Shown here: positions 39,038 through 47,688 of the stretch, in pieces
Layout of the letters: the number at the start of each line of letters is the position of its first letter
How positions within the stretch are numbered: position 1 is the stretch's first letter
Source of the DNA: Providencia rettgeri
GTDB lineage: Bacteria; Pseudomonadota; Gammaproteobacteria; Enterobacterales; Enterobacteriaceae
Reading direction: 5' to 3'
Length of the DNA: 64,000 nt
Assembly: GCA_900455085.1 (NCBI GenBank)
Contig: UGTZ01000001.1
Span: 2,386,501-2,450,500 of the forward strand
Position numbers and translations under genes: made by a program
Notes under the pieces: model-generated
Told to the model about the DNA's origin: nothing
Database searches by the model: none
What the model saw: only the letters and a program-made list of their open reading frames with translations

Positions 39038-39739
39038 CTATTTTGCAGTTAGAGTCACCGCAACATCTGAACCATAGTCATTAATATTGTTAACAACAAC
39101 CTTACTGCCAGACTTAATTGCCTGCTTTAATTCAACTAATGTTTGATTTTTGGGTTCTATTAAAACAGTTTTATCTGTAAGGCCAACCTTTCCATCGGTG
39201 GATATTTTTGTGACCGTAATATAAAAAGGTGTTGGATTTTCAATAACAATATTCTTACCATTTGTTTTGATAACTAACTGTTCAGGAGCTAATTCTCGGC
39301 TACCTAGCCCAACAGGCCGGTAAAAAAACTTAAAACGAGAACGAATTGCTAACTGTAAAACATTCTGCATTTCCCCATCTTTGCCTTTTACAGTAGGCGG
39401 AATATCTAGAATATTAAGCCACCATAAACTTTCCCTATCTTGGGGAATTTGCCCTTTATCCATTAACTTTATGCGTAAATTTTGACCACCCTTTGCTTCT
39501 ACTCGAGAAACAGGAGGAGTAATTTGAAATGGGGTTTTTATCGTATCAGGTGTTTCTGATGCATTACCTGTATCAAGCCAAGCTTGAGCAACCGCAGGAC
39601 GTTCTGCTGTATTTGAAAGTTGTACGGTGATCTCTTTCTCATCTCCAGGGTAAATAAACCTCGTACCATTAACAATTATATTGTTAGCAAACGAATTAAT
39701 ACTGAAGATAAAGCAACATGCTAATACGATAGCTTTCAT
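39038..39739 (-). CDS. mrkB: type 3 fimbrial periplasmic chaperone MrkB
   Basis: 233-residue PapD-like chaperone. Signal peptide to about residue 18, then NNIIVNGTRFIYPGDEKEITVQLSNTA, the G1-strand region NVLQLAIRSRFKFFYRP, and a second Ig-like domain starting NPTPFYITVTKIS. It closely resembles Klebsiella MrkB. GAGG lies before the start. A hairpin separates it from mrkA. Confidence 0.95.
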   Translation of the reverse strand: MKAIVLACCFIFSINSFANNIIVNGTRFIYPGDEKEITVQLSNTAERPAVAQAWLDTGNASETPDTIKTPFQITPPVSRVEAKGGQNLRIKLMDKGQIPQDRESLWWLNILDIPPTVKGKDGEMQNVLQLAIRSRFKFFYRPVGLGSRELAPEQLVIKTNGKNIVIENPTPFYITVTKISTDGKVGLTDKTVLIEPKNQTLVELKQAIKSGSKVVVNNINDYGSDVAVTLTAK

Positions 39740-39757
39740 TTAAACCTCAAAACATAA

Positions 39758-39779
39758 AAGCGGCAGTGTTCTACCGCTT
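39758..39779 (-). terminator. intra-operon hairpin between mrkA and mrkB
   Basis: AAGCGG (39758-39763) and CCGCTT (39774-39779) with a ten-base loop, followed on the minus strand by TT. It probably acts as a partial terminator or RNA stabiliser, raising major-pilin mRNA over chaperone and usher mRNA. Confidence 0.55.
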
Positions 39780-39849
39780 ATTGCAATAATATCCATTAGT
39801 GTTTTACTACAACGTCTAATAACACTAACTTAAAACAACCAACCTATTC

Positions 39850-40428
39850 TTATTGATAAGTGATTTCGTAAGTTGCGTAGCTTTTAACTTCACCTGCAGT
39901 AACTTCTGTTGGTTTATCGGTGATATAACCTACGTAATATTGGAAACGTGAACCTTGGTCAATTTGGGTAATAAGTTCGGATGGTTGTTGATTGTCGCCG
40001 CCTGGTACGATGAATTTTTTAGCGTCATCAGCCGATAAGACAAATTGGATATTCTTCGCACCAGTAGAATCAGTATTCGCTAAATAACCTAATTTTTCGC
40101 TACCACTTAATAAGTTACCACCAGTCCACACCACACCGATCGTTTTAGCGTTGCCGCCAACTGATGTTGCTGAACAGTTAGTCACATCAATTGCAAATGT
40201 TTTTGGTTTTAATAATGTACCTTTACCACCTGCTTGAATTTCTTCCAATGAAATTGGTGCTAAGTATACGCTTGCATCGCTACCTTGACCGTCAACAGAA
40301 ACAGTACAAGAAACATCAGTTACTTTACCGTTAAAGTTAACTTGGCCACCGCCAACTTTATTTGCTGCATTAGCTGTTGATAAGCCGATGATTGTTGTAG
40401 CAACAGCGGTCAGTAGTACTTTCTTCAT
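39850..40428 (-). CDS. mrkA: type 3 fimbrial major subunit MrkA
   Basis: 192-residue pilin: signal peptide ending ANAA, mature start NKVGGGQVNFNGKVTDVSCTV with the conserved first Cys, second Cys in VTNCSATS, and the C-terminal donor/penultimate-Tyr motif SYATYEITYQ. The match to Klebsiella MrkA is strong, especially both ends. I chose the ATG at 40428 because AGGA is seven bases before it but only one base before the alternative ATG at 40434. First gene of mrkABCD. Confidence 0.95.
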   Translation of the reverse strand: MKKVLLTAVATTIIGLSTANAANKVGGGQVNFNGKVTDVSCTVSVDGQGSDASVYLAPISLEEIQAGGKGTLLKPKTFAIDVTNCSATSVGGNAKTIGVVWTGGNLLSGSEKLGYLANTDSTGAKNIQFVLSADDAKKFIVPGGDNQQPSELITQIDQGSRFQYYVGYITDKPTEVTAGEVKSYATYEITYQ

Positions 40429-42032
40429 TTTCATTTCCTAATATGAGATTTTTATTCTTACATTTAAAGAACTTATTAAGTTTTTATTTAATTTATTGGT
40501 AAATAAAGAAAAATAAAAACTCCACCGCATATTGAATACAGTTAGTCATTTATGTTTCATTTTTAAACCATTTTTACTAATGCAAATAAATATCTTTCTT
40601 AATTAGTCCTATTTAGAATTTATAATCATATGCTCTATATGATTTCGAAGAGAGGATACATAATAACTTAAATTTTATTAAATCGTTTTTTTCATCACTT
40701 ATTAATTTTTTGATAGGTAAAGGCTATTAAAACAAACCTATTGATTGAGCATTTTGATGTGCTGATTCCACTAATTTACTCGTACAAAGCTTAATATTTA
40801 GATTTTAATATCTATTAATTTTGTATTAACTTATTTTAATTTAACCAAACTAAAAAATGTAGATTATTATAAAATACAAAAATCATTATAATTGGATTGA
40901 ATACATATTTTAATTCACATTTTGATACTTTCTGTCGCAAAATATCCACAATATTAATCTAATAATGAATATCACATAAAGGCTCAAACATTAATATAAT
41001 TAATATTTATTGATCTGTGAAGATATGTAATACCCGTCAATTACAAATATTAAATTTCGAATTATTATGCTTGAATATCAAATTAACACACTATGAGTGT
41101 ATAGGCGTTCTTTTATATTAACAGTCTGCTTTTGTCGTTATTAAAGTTTAAGAATGTGAATTTTTACGAGGTAAATGTCGATTTTAATCAAAATTAAAAA
41201 ATAAATGGAATGAGGGAAATAAAAATGATAAAGGAAATAGCGATAAAATCGCAATATAATCCTTTATTCATTCAACTTGATCTTGTAGTAAAAACCAGAA
41301 TACCAAATTATTTAGCCGAAGCTATGTTAAAAAAAATTATCATTATTTTTGATATAGGATAAGAAACCCCGATTAATTGTACAAACTATAAACTGTGTTA
41401 TATCAATTTTCTTGCTTTATAACCTAATGAAAATAATGATGTTTTCTTAAAACGAACACCCCATGGAAATGTGATCTATGCATCAATTTTTAACATTAAG
41501 AATATTCCTAAATAACTCATTGCGTGTGTTAAAGTGTGATCAAATCCAAAAAGCCATCGCTAAAAGATGATGTTTTACTCTATTACTTATCCACTAGCAG
41601 ACAGTTTAACGTCTTTTTGGTAAATCAATCACTCTAATAAGACTAATTTATTTAGCAATTACATAACATAAGGTAGCTGTTTCTATTTTAGTACAACAAA
41701 TTACCGGTTATGAGACATTAGTGGATAAAAATATTTTATATCAATAATTTGCCATAAACAGATGAGGTCATCCTTACTAAATCTATATGAAGCTATCAAA
41801 ATATTGCCTCCCCCCTTATGATGAGCTTAATAAGTATTAGTCCTGTTATTACATCGCTATTTAGTTGATCAAATGACAAAAATACGCTGACAACTAGTAG
41901 TAATATCGGCTAATTTCAAGAAATAATTAATGCAAAATAGAAATATTATTGGATTGGAACTGTTAGATTGGAACTACAGCAAAATCTTCACTAAGTTTTC
42001 GCTGTAGCAGTAATCAAGAAGTGAATAATTGG
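40429..42032. other. 1.6 kb AT-rich region upstream of mrkA
   Basis: Very AT-rich and without a convincing gene apart from one 45-codon frame (see 41225-41362). It must contain the mrkA promoter near its left end. I found no invertible element with obvious flanking repeats, no insertion-sequence ends and no recognisable protein remnant. A direct repeat of GATTGGAACT near 41952-41973 and an imperfect hairpin CTACAGC/GCTGTAG (41974-42007) lie at the right end; the latter may terminate the lipoprotein gene that follows. Confidence 0.5.
41225..41362 (+). CDS. possible small protein of 45 residues
   Basis: Starts MIKEIAIKSQYNPLFI, ends KKIIIIFDIG, and is preceded by GAGGG eight bases before the ATG. 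Nothing known resembles it, and in such AT-rich DNA a frame of this length may be chance. The binding site is the only positive sign. Confidence 0.2.
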   Translation: MIKEIAIKSQYNPLFIQLDLVVKTRIPNYLAEAMLKKIIIIFDIG

Positions 42033-42266
42033 TTAATGTTTGTTCTGACGGTATAGAGCCCACTCTTCTATTTTCTCACCTGAGGGCAAGATACAGTACC
42101 CGAGTTGCCCTTGCTCTGTTCTCTTAATTTCTAATTTCCCACCAATTTGTTCACAATACACCGAAGCAGGGTTGGCCATGCCTACCGCTTTTGACTCAAT
42201 TGCGGTTGTATTGGAAACACATCCGGAAATAGCAGCAAAACTCACTAACATAAGTGTTTTCTTCAT
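42033..42266 (-). CDS. DUF333 family small lipoprotein
   Basis: 77 residues. Lipoprotein signal with lipobox ISGC (Cys16), then the DUF333 (haemolysin-associated) core MANPASVYCEQIGGKLEI..GYCILPSGEKIEEWALYR with its two conserved cysteines. Members are often stress-related with unknown function. It stands alone on the minus strand. Confidence 0.85.
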   Translation of the reverse strand: MKKTLMLVSFAAISGCVSNTTAIESKAVGMANPASVYCEQIGGKLEIKRTEQGQLGYCILPSGEKIEEWALYRQNKH

Positions 42267-42357
42267 AAGAAATATTCTTTAGTTAATTTGGAACGTTCAT
42301 TTATTATTATGGAATGAGACGAATATAAACTGATTTTATTAATAAATAAAAGCCATT

Positions 42358-42567
42358 TTACTTACGCCTTTTGTTGTCAAAAAGGACAATCAAAATGCCA
42401 AAAAAGGCAATTAGCAAACTGCCAATAATATAATTCTGCCTATCAAATGCCAGCCCTGAATCCTTCACACTCTCACCATAAACGATAGGAATACTTACAT
42501 CCATATTGTAAGAAATAATCGCGGTAATGAGACCTATAATTGTGAGTACCACACCAAATGTTTTCAT
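42358..42567 (-). CDS. small inner-membrane hypothetical protein
   Basis: 69 residues with two predicted membrane helices (TFGVVLTIIGLITAIIS and YIIGSLLIAFFGILIVLF), a short periplasmic loop between them and a basic end DNKRRK. GGAGG lies six bases before the ATG at 42567, which decides the start over an ATG at 42573 and the longer frame. No family recognised beyond a generic small membrane protein. Confidence 0.7.
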   Translation of the reverse strand: MKTFGVVLTIIGLITAIISYNMDVSIPIVYGESVKDSGLAFDRQNYIIGSLLIAFFGILIVLFDNKRRK

Positions 42568-42816
42568 TTCCATCCTCCATGTTACTCTTACAAGAAATAG
42601 ATTAGCTAAGTATCTTGAGAAAAGCAAAATGAGAGGTCACAAATCATCATTTTTCCTCAAATAAAAATATTATGGTTTTAAGATATAACATAAAAAATTG
42701 TGAGAGGTTGGTTTTAAAGATAGATTTTCATGCAGTTAAAATTTTAAGACTGATAAGGCTAATAACTAGAAGGCAATATTGAATATTTATTGAAAACTTC
42801 TATAACTAATAGAATA

Positions 42817-42847
42817 AATAATCACACCTTGTAGTAGTGTGATTATT
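42817..42847 (-). terminator. strong terminator downstream of a small gene
   Basis: Eleven-base perfect stem AATAATCACAC (42817-42827) and GTGTGATTATT (42837-42847) with a nine-base loop and T-rich flank on the minus strand. It lies 35 bases after the 40-residue frame at 42882-43004, supporting that frame as a real transcript. Confidence 0.75.
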
Positions 42848-42881
42848 ATTTACTTTCATTTAACACACTATAATGCACCAA

Positions 42882-43004
42882 TTAAAATGAATAAATCATC
42901 ATCGATGCAACTTGGCTAAATTTTTCAAAAAAAGAAATTATTGCCGGTAAAATAGCAATATTTAGAATGGCAAATAAGCCTACAGTTGAAAGTGATATTT
43001 CCAT
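42882..43004 (-). CDS. candidate 40-residue membrane protein
   Basis: Reads MEISLSTVGLFAILNIAILP, then AIISFFEKFSQVASMMIYSF. It has one hydrophobic helix (about residues 8-24) and a short amphipathic tail. It lies just downstream of ycgN on the same strand with a strong terminator after it. The ribosome binding site is weak. I do not recognise a family. Confidence 0.4.
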   Translation of the reverse strand: MEISLSTVGLFAILNIAILPAIISFFEKFSQVASMMIYSF

Positions 43005-43034
43005 AATAACTTACTGTATCATAGAGGGTTACTA

Positions 43035-43475
43035 CTACCCCCTACCCATCGGCCTATTCATAATGTGTTCTTCCCAATCCACCACATCAATTTCTCTGAC
43101 CGCGATATGGCGAACAGACACGCCTTCATTATGCATTGCCGCTTTAGAGCCGGTTTTTAATGGGTGCCAGGCCGGGAGAGGCTTCCCTTCTAATAACAAA
43201 CGGTAAGCACAAGTGCTTGGCAGCCATCCAAATGTTTCTAAGTTATAGCGATTAAGTTTTATACAATCCGTTTCATAACTGAAGCGGTCTTCATAATGCT
43301 TACACTGGCAAGTTTTTAGATTTAGCTGATTGCAAGCGACATTAGTAAAATAGATTTCATCTGTATCTTCATCCATTAATTTGTGTAAGCAGCATTGCCC
43401 GCAACCATCACAGAGAGATTCCCATTCTTCATCCGTCATTTCATCTAAAGTTTTAAATTGCCAGAACTGCGACAT
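43035..43475 (-). CDS. ycgN: YcgN family cysteine-cluster protein (UPF0260)
   Basis: 146 residues with conserved cysteines CDGCGQCCLHKL, NVACNQLNLKTCQCKHY and TDCIKLN, suggesting a bound metal or iron-sulfur cluster. Function is unknown. Its neighbours ycgM and ycgL and the Min genes are arranged as in E. coli. Confidence 0.93.
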   Translation of the reverse strand: MSQFWQFKTLDEMTDEEWESLCDGCGQCCLHKLMDEDTDEIYFTNVACNQLNLKTCQCKHYEDRFSYETDCIKLNRYNLETFGWLPSTCAYRLLLEGKPLPAWHPLKTGSKAAMHNEGVSVRHIAVREIDVVDWEEHIMNRPMGRG

Positions 43476-43495
43476 AATACTTTTTAATCCTATAC

Positions 43496-44152
43496 TTAAA
43501 TAACCCGTGTAGTCAGCGAGTGATCATTAATTGATAATTTTAGCATATCACCAGAAGCTAATGGGCCAACACCTTCAGGTGTACCCGTTAAGATGACATC
43601 CCCTGCACGTAATGTGAAAAAGCGGGACATATAGCTAATCAGAGGTAAAATTGGCGTGATCATATCACGCGTTGAGCCCTCTTGGCGAACTTCACCATTT
43701 ATTTCCAGAGAAAGCTGAACATTTTGTAAGTCATTTGGGTTACTAATAGGAATAAAGCCAGAAATTGGACATGAACCATCAAATGATTTGCTTTTTTCCC
43801 ATGGCTGACCTGCTTTTTTAAATTTAGCCTGCAAATCACGTAAGGTTAAATCTAATGCAACTGCATAACCGGCGATAGAACGTGATACACGATCTTCATC
43901 TGCATTTTTTAATGGCATACCAATTAAGATTGCCATTTCAATTTCATGATGAACAGCACCAAAATCTTTTGGAATAACAATTGATTGAGTAATATCACAC
44001 AAGGCAGTTTCTGGTTTAATAAAAATAACAGGTTCTTCCGGTATAGCAGACCCCATTTCTTTTATATGCTTTGCATAATTACTACCAACACAAACAACTT
44101 TATTTGCAGGGAAATCCAGTAACGCACCTTGCCAGTCACGATGTTGATACAT
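43496..44152 (-). CDS. ycgM: fumarylacetoacetate hydrolase family protein YcgM
   Basis: 218-residue FAH-fold enzyme. The family core is VVCVGSNYAKHIKEMG, the metal-binding HHEIEMAILIG, and ILTGTPEGVGPL. Related human FAHD1 acts on oxaloacetate/acylpyruvates; the natural substrate here is not certain. AGGAGT lies seven bases before the chosen ATG at 44152, and the frame extends to 44197 without support. Confidence 0.92.
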   Translation of the reverse strand: MYQHRDWQGALLDFPANKVVCVGSNYAKHIKEMGSAIPEEPVIFIKPETALCDITQSIVIPKDFGAVHHEIEMAILIGMPLKNADEDRVSRSIAGYAVALDLTLRDLQAKFKKAGQPWEKSKSFDGSCPISGFIPISNPNDLQNVQLSLEINGEVRQEGSTRDMITPILPLISYMSRFFTLRAGDVILTGTPEGVGPLASGDMLKLSINDHSLTTRVI

Positions 44153-44171
44153 AATAGTACTCCTATTATCG

Positions 44172-45260
44172 TTATTGTATTTTATTAGCGATACCATCTG
44201 CCATCATGCATACACTCAATGCAAAATAATACGAGCGGTTCCAATGCATAATGGTTCGAAAATTTTCGGTCACTAAAAATGTCCTGCCTTCAGGGTCATC
44301 CGGAATAACCACCCACGTTTTTACGCCTGAAGGTAACTGAGCGAATGCAGGTAATGTAACACCTAGTTCTTGCCATTCACTAACAGATCTTCCTTGTTCT
44401 GCTTTTACACCTTCCAACGTTTTATTAAAATCTACAGGTAAGTTAACTTGGTAACCCCATGGTAATTTAGCTTGCCAACCTTCTGTTGATAAATAATTAG
44501 CGATGGATGCAAAAACATCAGATTTATTATTCCAAATGTCCATTTTACCATCACCATCACCATCTGCTGCATAAGACAAATAAGAGGTTGGCATAAATTG
44601 ACTCTGGCCCATCGCTCCAGCCCATGAACCTTTGAGCTGTTGATCTTCTGGGATATAACCTTTATCCATTATCTCAAGCGCAGCTAAAAGTTGTTTGCTA
44701 AAAAGCGCTTCTCTTCGTCCTTCAAAAGATAATGTCGCGAGTGCCGAGATAACATCTTCTTTACCCTGTGAGCGCCCAAAACCACTTTCTAATCCCCATA
44801 ATGAAACAATAAACTGAGGTGGAACGCCATATTTATCACTTATAGCATCTAGAGTGGATCTGTTTTCTAAATATTTGTCATAGCCTGCATTAATACGCGA
44901 TTGTGGTAATACGTTTTTTAAATAGCTTGCTAACGTAACCGTCGCCCTTTTCTCTGGTTGGCCTTTATCTGCTTTCACTACACGCTCAATAAAATGGATA
45001 TTAGCAAAAGCACGTTCAATGGTGGCAGGCTTAATCCCCTGTTCAATAGCATGTTCTTTCAGTAATTCCACATAAGCAGGAAATTGTGATGGTTCACGTT
45101 GTTCAATAGGAAATGCTTTATCTAAAGCAACGACTTCTTGCGCTATAGCCGCATTTTGTTCTGCTGTAATCGGTTGAGTAACAATTGATTCGTTATGAGT
45201 TGCAGAGCAACTTGTTAAAAACAAACCAGCGACTAATGTATATAATAACGTTGGTTTCAT
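44172..45260 (-). CDS. mltB: membrane-bound lytic murein transglycosylase B
   Basis: 362-residue lipoprotein (E. coli MltB 361). Lipobox LTSC, catalytic Glu in SLWGLESGFGRSQG, and conserved GSWAGAMGQSQFMPTSYLSYAADGDGDGKMDIW. It cleaves peptidoglycan glycan strands to 1,6-anhydro ends at the outer-membrane side. GGAGGAG precedes the start at 45260. It sits between ycgL and ycgM, where E. coli has no such gene. Confidence 0.93.
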   Translation of the reverse strand: MKPTLLYTLVAGLFLTSCSATHNESIVTQPITAEQNAAIAQEVVALDKAFPIEQREPSQFPAYVELLKEHAIEQGIKPATIERAFANIHFIERVVKADKGQPEKRATVTLASYLKNVLPQSRINAGYDKYLENRSTLDAISDKYGVPPQFIVSLWGLESGFGRSQGKEDVISALATLSFEGRREALFSKQLLAALEIMDKGYIPEDQQLKGSWAGAMGQSQFMPTSYLSYAADGDGDGKMDIWNNKSDVFASIANYLSTEGWQAKLPWGYQVNLPVDFNKTLEGVKAEQGRSVSEWQELGVTLPAFAQLPSGVKTWVVIPDDPEGRTFLVTENFRTIMHWNRSYYFALSVCMMADGIANKIQ

Positions 45261-45308
45261 TTGTCTCCTCCAGACTGTCATTGCTTTTCAGGATTTTCTT
45301 AATTTGCT

Positions 45309-45578
45309 CTAGTTATTCAGTTCTTTGTGTTCTGAAAGCAAATTTTCCACCGGAGGTGGGAATTGTAAGTAATAACCAACTTCTAAGAGGTCAGATTTAA
45401 CCTTTGCCAAGTCAGCATTGGCGAGCTTTTCACGCTTATCTAATGAGACAAGCATAGCAAATTGAGGTGTACCAAATTGGGCTAATAATTCATCAGGAAC
45501 ACGTGAAAAATCATCTTTCTTCTCAATATAAAGATAAGTTTGGTCACGTTTAGGGCTTCTATAAATTGCACAAATCAT
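45309..45578 (-). CDS. ycgL: YcgL family protein (UPF0745)
   Basis: 89 residues, starting MICAIYRSPKRDQTYLYIEKKDDF and containing DELLAQFGTPQFAML, the YcgL hallmark. Function is not established. Divergent from minC as in E. coli. Confidence 0.93.
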   Translation of the reverse strand: MICAIYRSPKRDQTYLYIEKKDDFSRVPDELLAQFGTPQFAMLVSLDKREKLANADLAKVKSDLLEVGYYLQFPPPVENLLSEHKELNN

Positions 45579-45707
45579 TATATTTAACTCTTTTTCTTAG
45601 TTCATTAGCTTGCTTGAAGTATATAGTAACTATAACATGCTATTGTTTTACAGAATATCTTCACCCGAGGATTGTTTCGGAAATTTTAATTTGCTGAGTC
45701 TGGATAG

Positions 45708-46409
45708 ATGCCACAATCGCCAATAGAACTTAAAGGCAGCAGTTTTACTCTTTCAGTTATTCACTTATACAGTGAAGAGCCTAAACTCATCAAAAAAGCG
45801 CTGCAAGATAAAGTAAATCAAGCTCCTGATTTCTTTAAAAATGCTCCTGTCGTGATTAACATTGCTGAATTATCCCCAAATGTAGATTTACAGAGCATTC
45901 ATCGTTCTGTTATATCTGCGGGATTACGTATTGTTGGGGTTAGTGGGTGTACTAACCCGCAAATGCGACAAAAAGCAAACGATGCTGGTTTACCGATATT
46001 AAGCGAAGGTAAAAGTCAAAAACCTGTTGAGATTCAGCCTGAGCCTCAGGCTGCTACAGTTCAAACTGAGCCTTTATATCGTAAAACTCGTATTATCAAT
46101 ACCCCTGTTCGCTCTGGACAACGTATTTATGCACCAAATAGTGATCTGATCGTCACAAGTAATGTTAGTGCAGGTGCAGAACTATTAGCAGATGGTAATA
46201 TCCATATTTATGGCGTGATGCGAGGCCGTGCATTAGCAGGGGCCTCCGGCGATATTGAAAGTCAGATTTATTGTACTCATTTGCAAGCTGAGCTGGTCTC
46301 CATTGCAGGTGAATATTGGCTGAGCGATCAAATCCCTGCTGAATTTCTCGCCAAAGCAGCTAAACTTTGTTTAGTTGATAACAAACTTAATATCGAATAT
46401 TTAAATTAG
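45708..46409 (+). CDS. minC: septum site-determining protein MinC
   Basis: 233 residues. N-terminal FtsZ-inhibiting domain (IELKGSSFTLSVIHLY), a proline/glutamine linker near residue 110-125, and a C-terminal beta-helix dimer domain with VRSGQRIYAPNSDLIV and GVMRGRALAGASGD. It blocks division away from mid-cell when bound to MinD. First gene of minCDE. Confidence 0.97.
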   Translation: MPQSPIELKGSSFTLSVIHLYSEEPKLIKKALQDKVNQAPDFFKNAPVVINIAELSPNVDLQSIHRSVISAGLRIVGVSGCTNPQMRQKANDAGLPILSEGKSQKPVEIQPEPQAATVQTEPLYRKTRIINTPVRSGQRIYAPNSDLIVTSNVSAGAELLADGNIHIYGVMRGRALAGASGDIESQIYCTHLQAELVSIAGEYWLSDQIPAEFLAKAAKLCLVDNKLNIEYLN

Positions 46410-46432
46410 ACCTTATTTACAAGGAATTATTC

Positions 46433-47248
46433 ATGGCACGCATAATTGTAGTGACTTCAGGTAAAGGTGGCGTTGGTAAAACCACTTCAAGCGCGGCCAT
46501 AGCTACTGGCCTGGCACAAAAAGGGAATAAAACGGTGGTGATCGATTTTGATATCGGCCTACGTAACCTTGACCTCATCATGGGGTGTGAACGTCGAGTA
46601 GTCTATGACTTCGTAAACGTTATCCAAGGTGATGCAACCCTGAATCAGGCTTTAATCAAAGATAAGCGCACCGAAAATTTATTCATTTTACCTGCTTCGC
46701 AAACACGCGATAAAGACGCATTAACGCGTGAAGGAGTAGGCAAAATTCTTGACGAATTGAGCGACGACCTTGGTTTTGATTTTATTGTTTGTGACTCCCC
46801 CGCAGGTATCGAAAGTGGCGCTTTAATGGCGCTCTATTTTGCTGACGAAGCCATTATAACTACCAACCCGGAAGTTTCATCTGTCCGTGACTCTGACCGT
46901 ATTTTAGGTATTTTAGCGTCAAAATCACGTCGTGCAGAAAAAGGTGAAGAACCGATTAAGGAACACTTATTGTTAACACGCTATAACCCTGGCCGTGTAA
47001 CCCGTGGCGATATGCTAAGCATGGAAGATGTTTTGGAAATCTTATGTATTCCTTTGATTGGTGTTATTCCTGAAGACCAATCTGTACTGCGCTCTTCTAA
47101 CCAAGGTGAACCGGTCATTTTGGATACAGAATCTGATGCAGGCCAAGCCTATGATGATTGTGTTGCTCGTATTTTAGGTGAAGATCGCCCTATCCGTTTC
47201 ATTGAAGAAGAGAAAAAAGGTTTCTTAAAACGCCTATTTGGGGGATAA
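46433..47248 (+). CDS. minD: septum site-determining ATPase MinD
   Basis: 271 residues with the deviant Walker A VTSGKGGVGKTTSSAA, switch DFDIGLRNLDL and FIVCDSPAGIE, and the C-terminal membrane-targeting helix KKGFLKRLFGG. It recruits MinC to the membrane and oscillates with MinE. Confidence 0.98.
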   Translation: MARIIVVTSGKGGVGKTTSSAAIATGLAQKGNKTVVIDFDIGLRNLDLIMGCERRVVYDFVNVIQGDATLNQALIKDKRTENLFILPASQTRDKDALTREGVGKILDELSDDLGFDFIVCDSPAGIESGALMALYFADEAIITTNPEVSSVRDSDRILGILASKSRRAEKGEEPIKEHLLLTRYNPGRVTRGDMLSMEDVLEILCIPLIGVIPEDQSVLRSSNQGEPVILDTESDAGQAYDDCVARILGEDRPIRFIEEEKKGFLKRLFGG

Positions 47249-47251
47249 ATA

Positions 47252-47536
47252 ATGGCTTTATTGGATTTCTTTCTGTCGAGAAAAAAAACGACAGCGAATA
47301 TCGCAAAAGAGCGATTACAAATCATCGTTGCAGAACGCCGCCGTGGTGATAGCGAGCCCCCATATCTTGCAGATATGAAAAGAGATATTTTGCAGGTTAT
47401 CTGTAAGTATGTCCAAGTTGACCCTGAGATGTTATCAGTGCAATTTGAGCAAAAAGGGGATGATATTTCTGTTCTTGAACTAAACGTTACGCTACCTGAA
47501 GGTGACGAAATAAAAACAACAACAGAAGAAAAGTAA
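47252..47536 (+). CDS. minE: cell division topological specificity factor MinE
   Basis: 94 residues (E. coli 88). N-terminal MALLDFFLSRKKTTANIAKERLQIIVAERR is the MinD-binding anti-MinCD helix; the rest is the dimer domain with YLADMKRDILQVICKYV. It stimulates MinD ATPase and sets the division site. Three bases after minD. Confidence 0.97.
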   Translation: MALLDFFLSRKKTTANIAKERLQIIVAERRRGDSEPPYLADMKRDILQVICKYVQVDPEMLSVQFEQKGDDISVLELNVTLPEGDEIKTTTEEK

Positions 47537-47546
47537 TTTGCAAAGA

Positions 47547-47590
47547 AAGCCGCTGTCTAATTTTAGGATTAATTTAATAGGTCGCGGCTT
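47547..47590. terminator. hairpin after minE
   Basis: AAGCCGC (47547-47553) and GCGGCTT (47584-47590) enclose a 30-base loop, followed by GCTTTTAT. It lies between minE and the convergent tonB-like gene. The long loop makes it a weaker candidate. Confidence 0.5.
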
Positions 47591-47688
47591 GCTTTTATCT
47601 TATTAATATAAAAATAAATAAAGGACACCCCCTCGGGCGCTAATTTCAAACATCTATTCAGATTGAAAGCCACCTTCTATTTGGCAAT

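Noticed and set aside
40429..42032. Invertible fimbrial promoter element
   Set aside because: I found no matching inverted repeats flanking a segment and no recombinase gene nearby.
42967..43206. 79-codon plus-strand frame
   Set aside because: It is the antisense shadow of ycgN.
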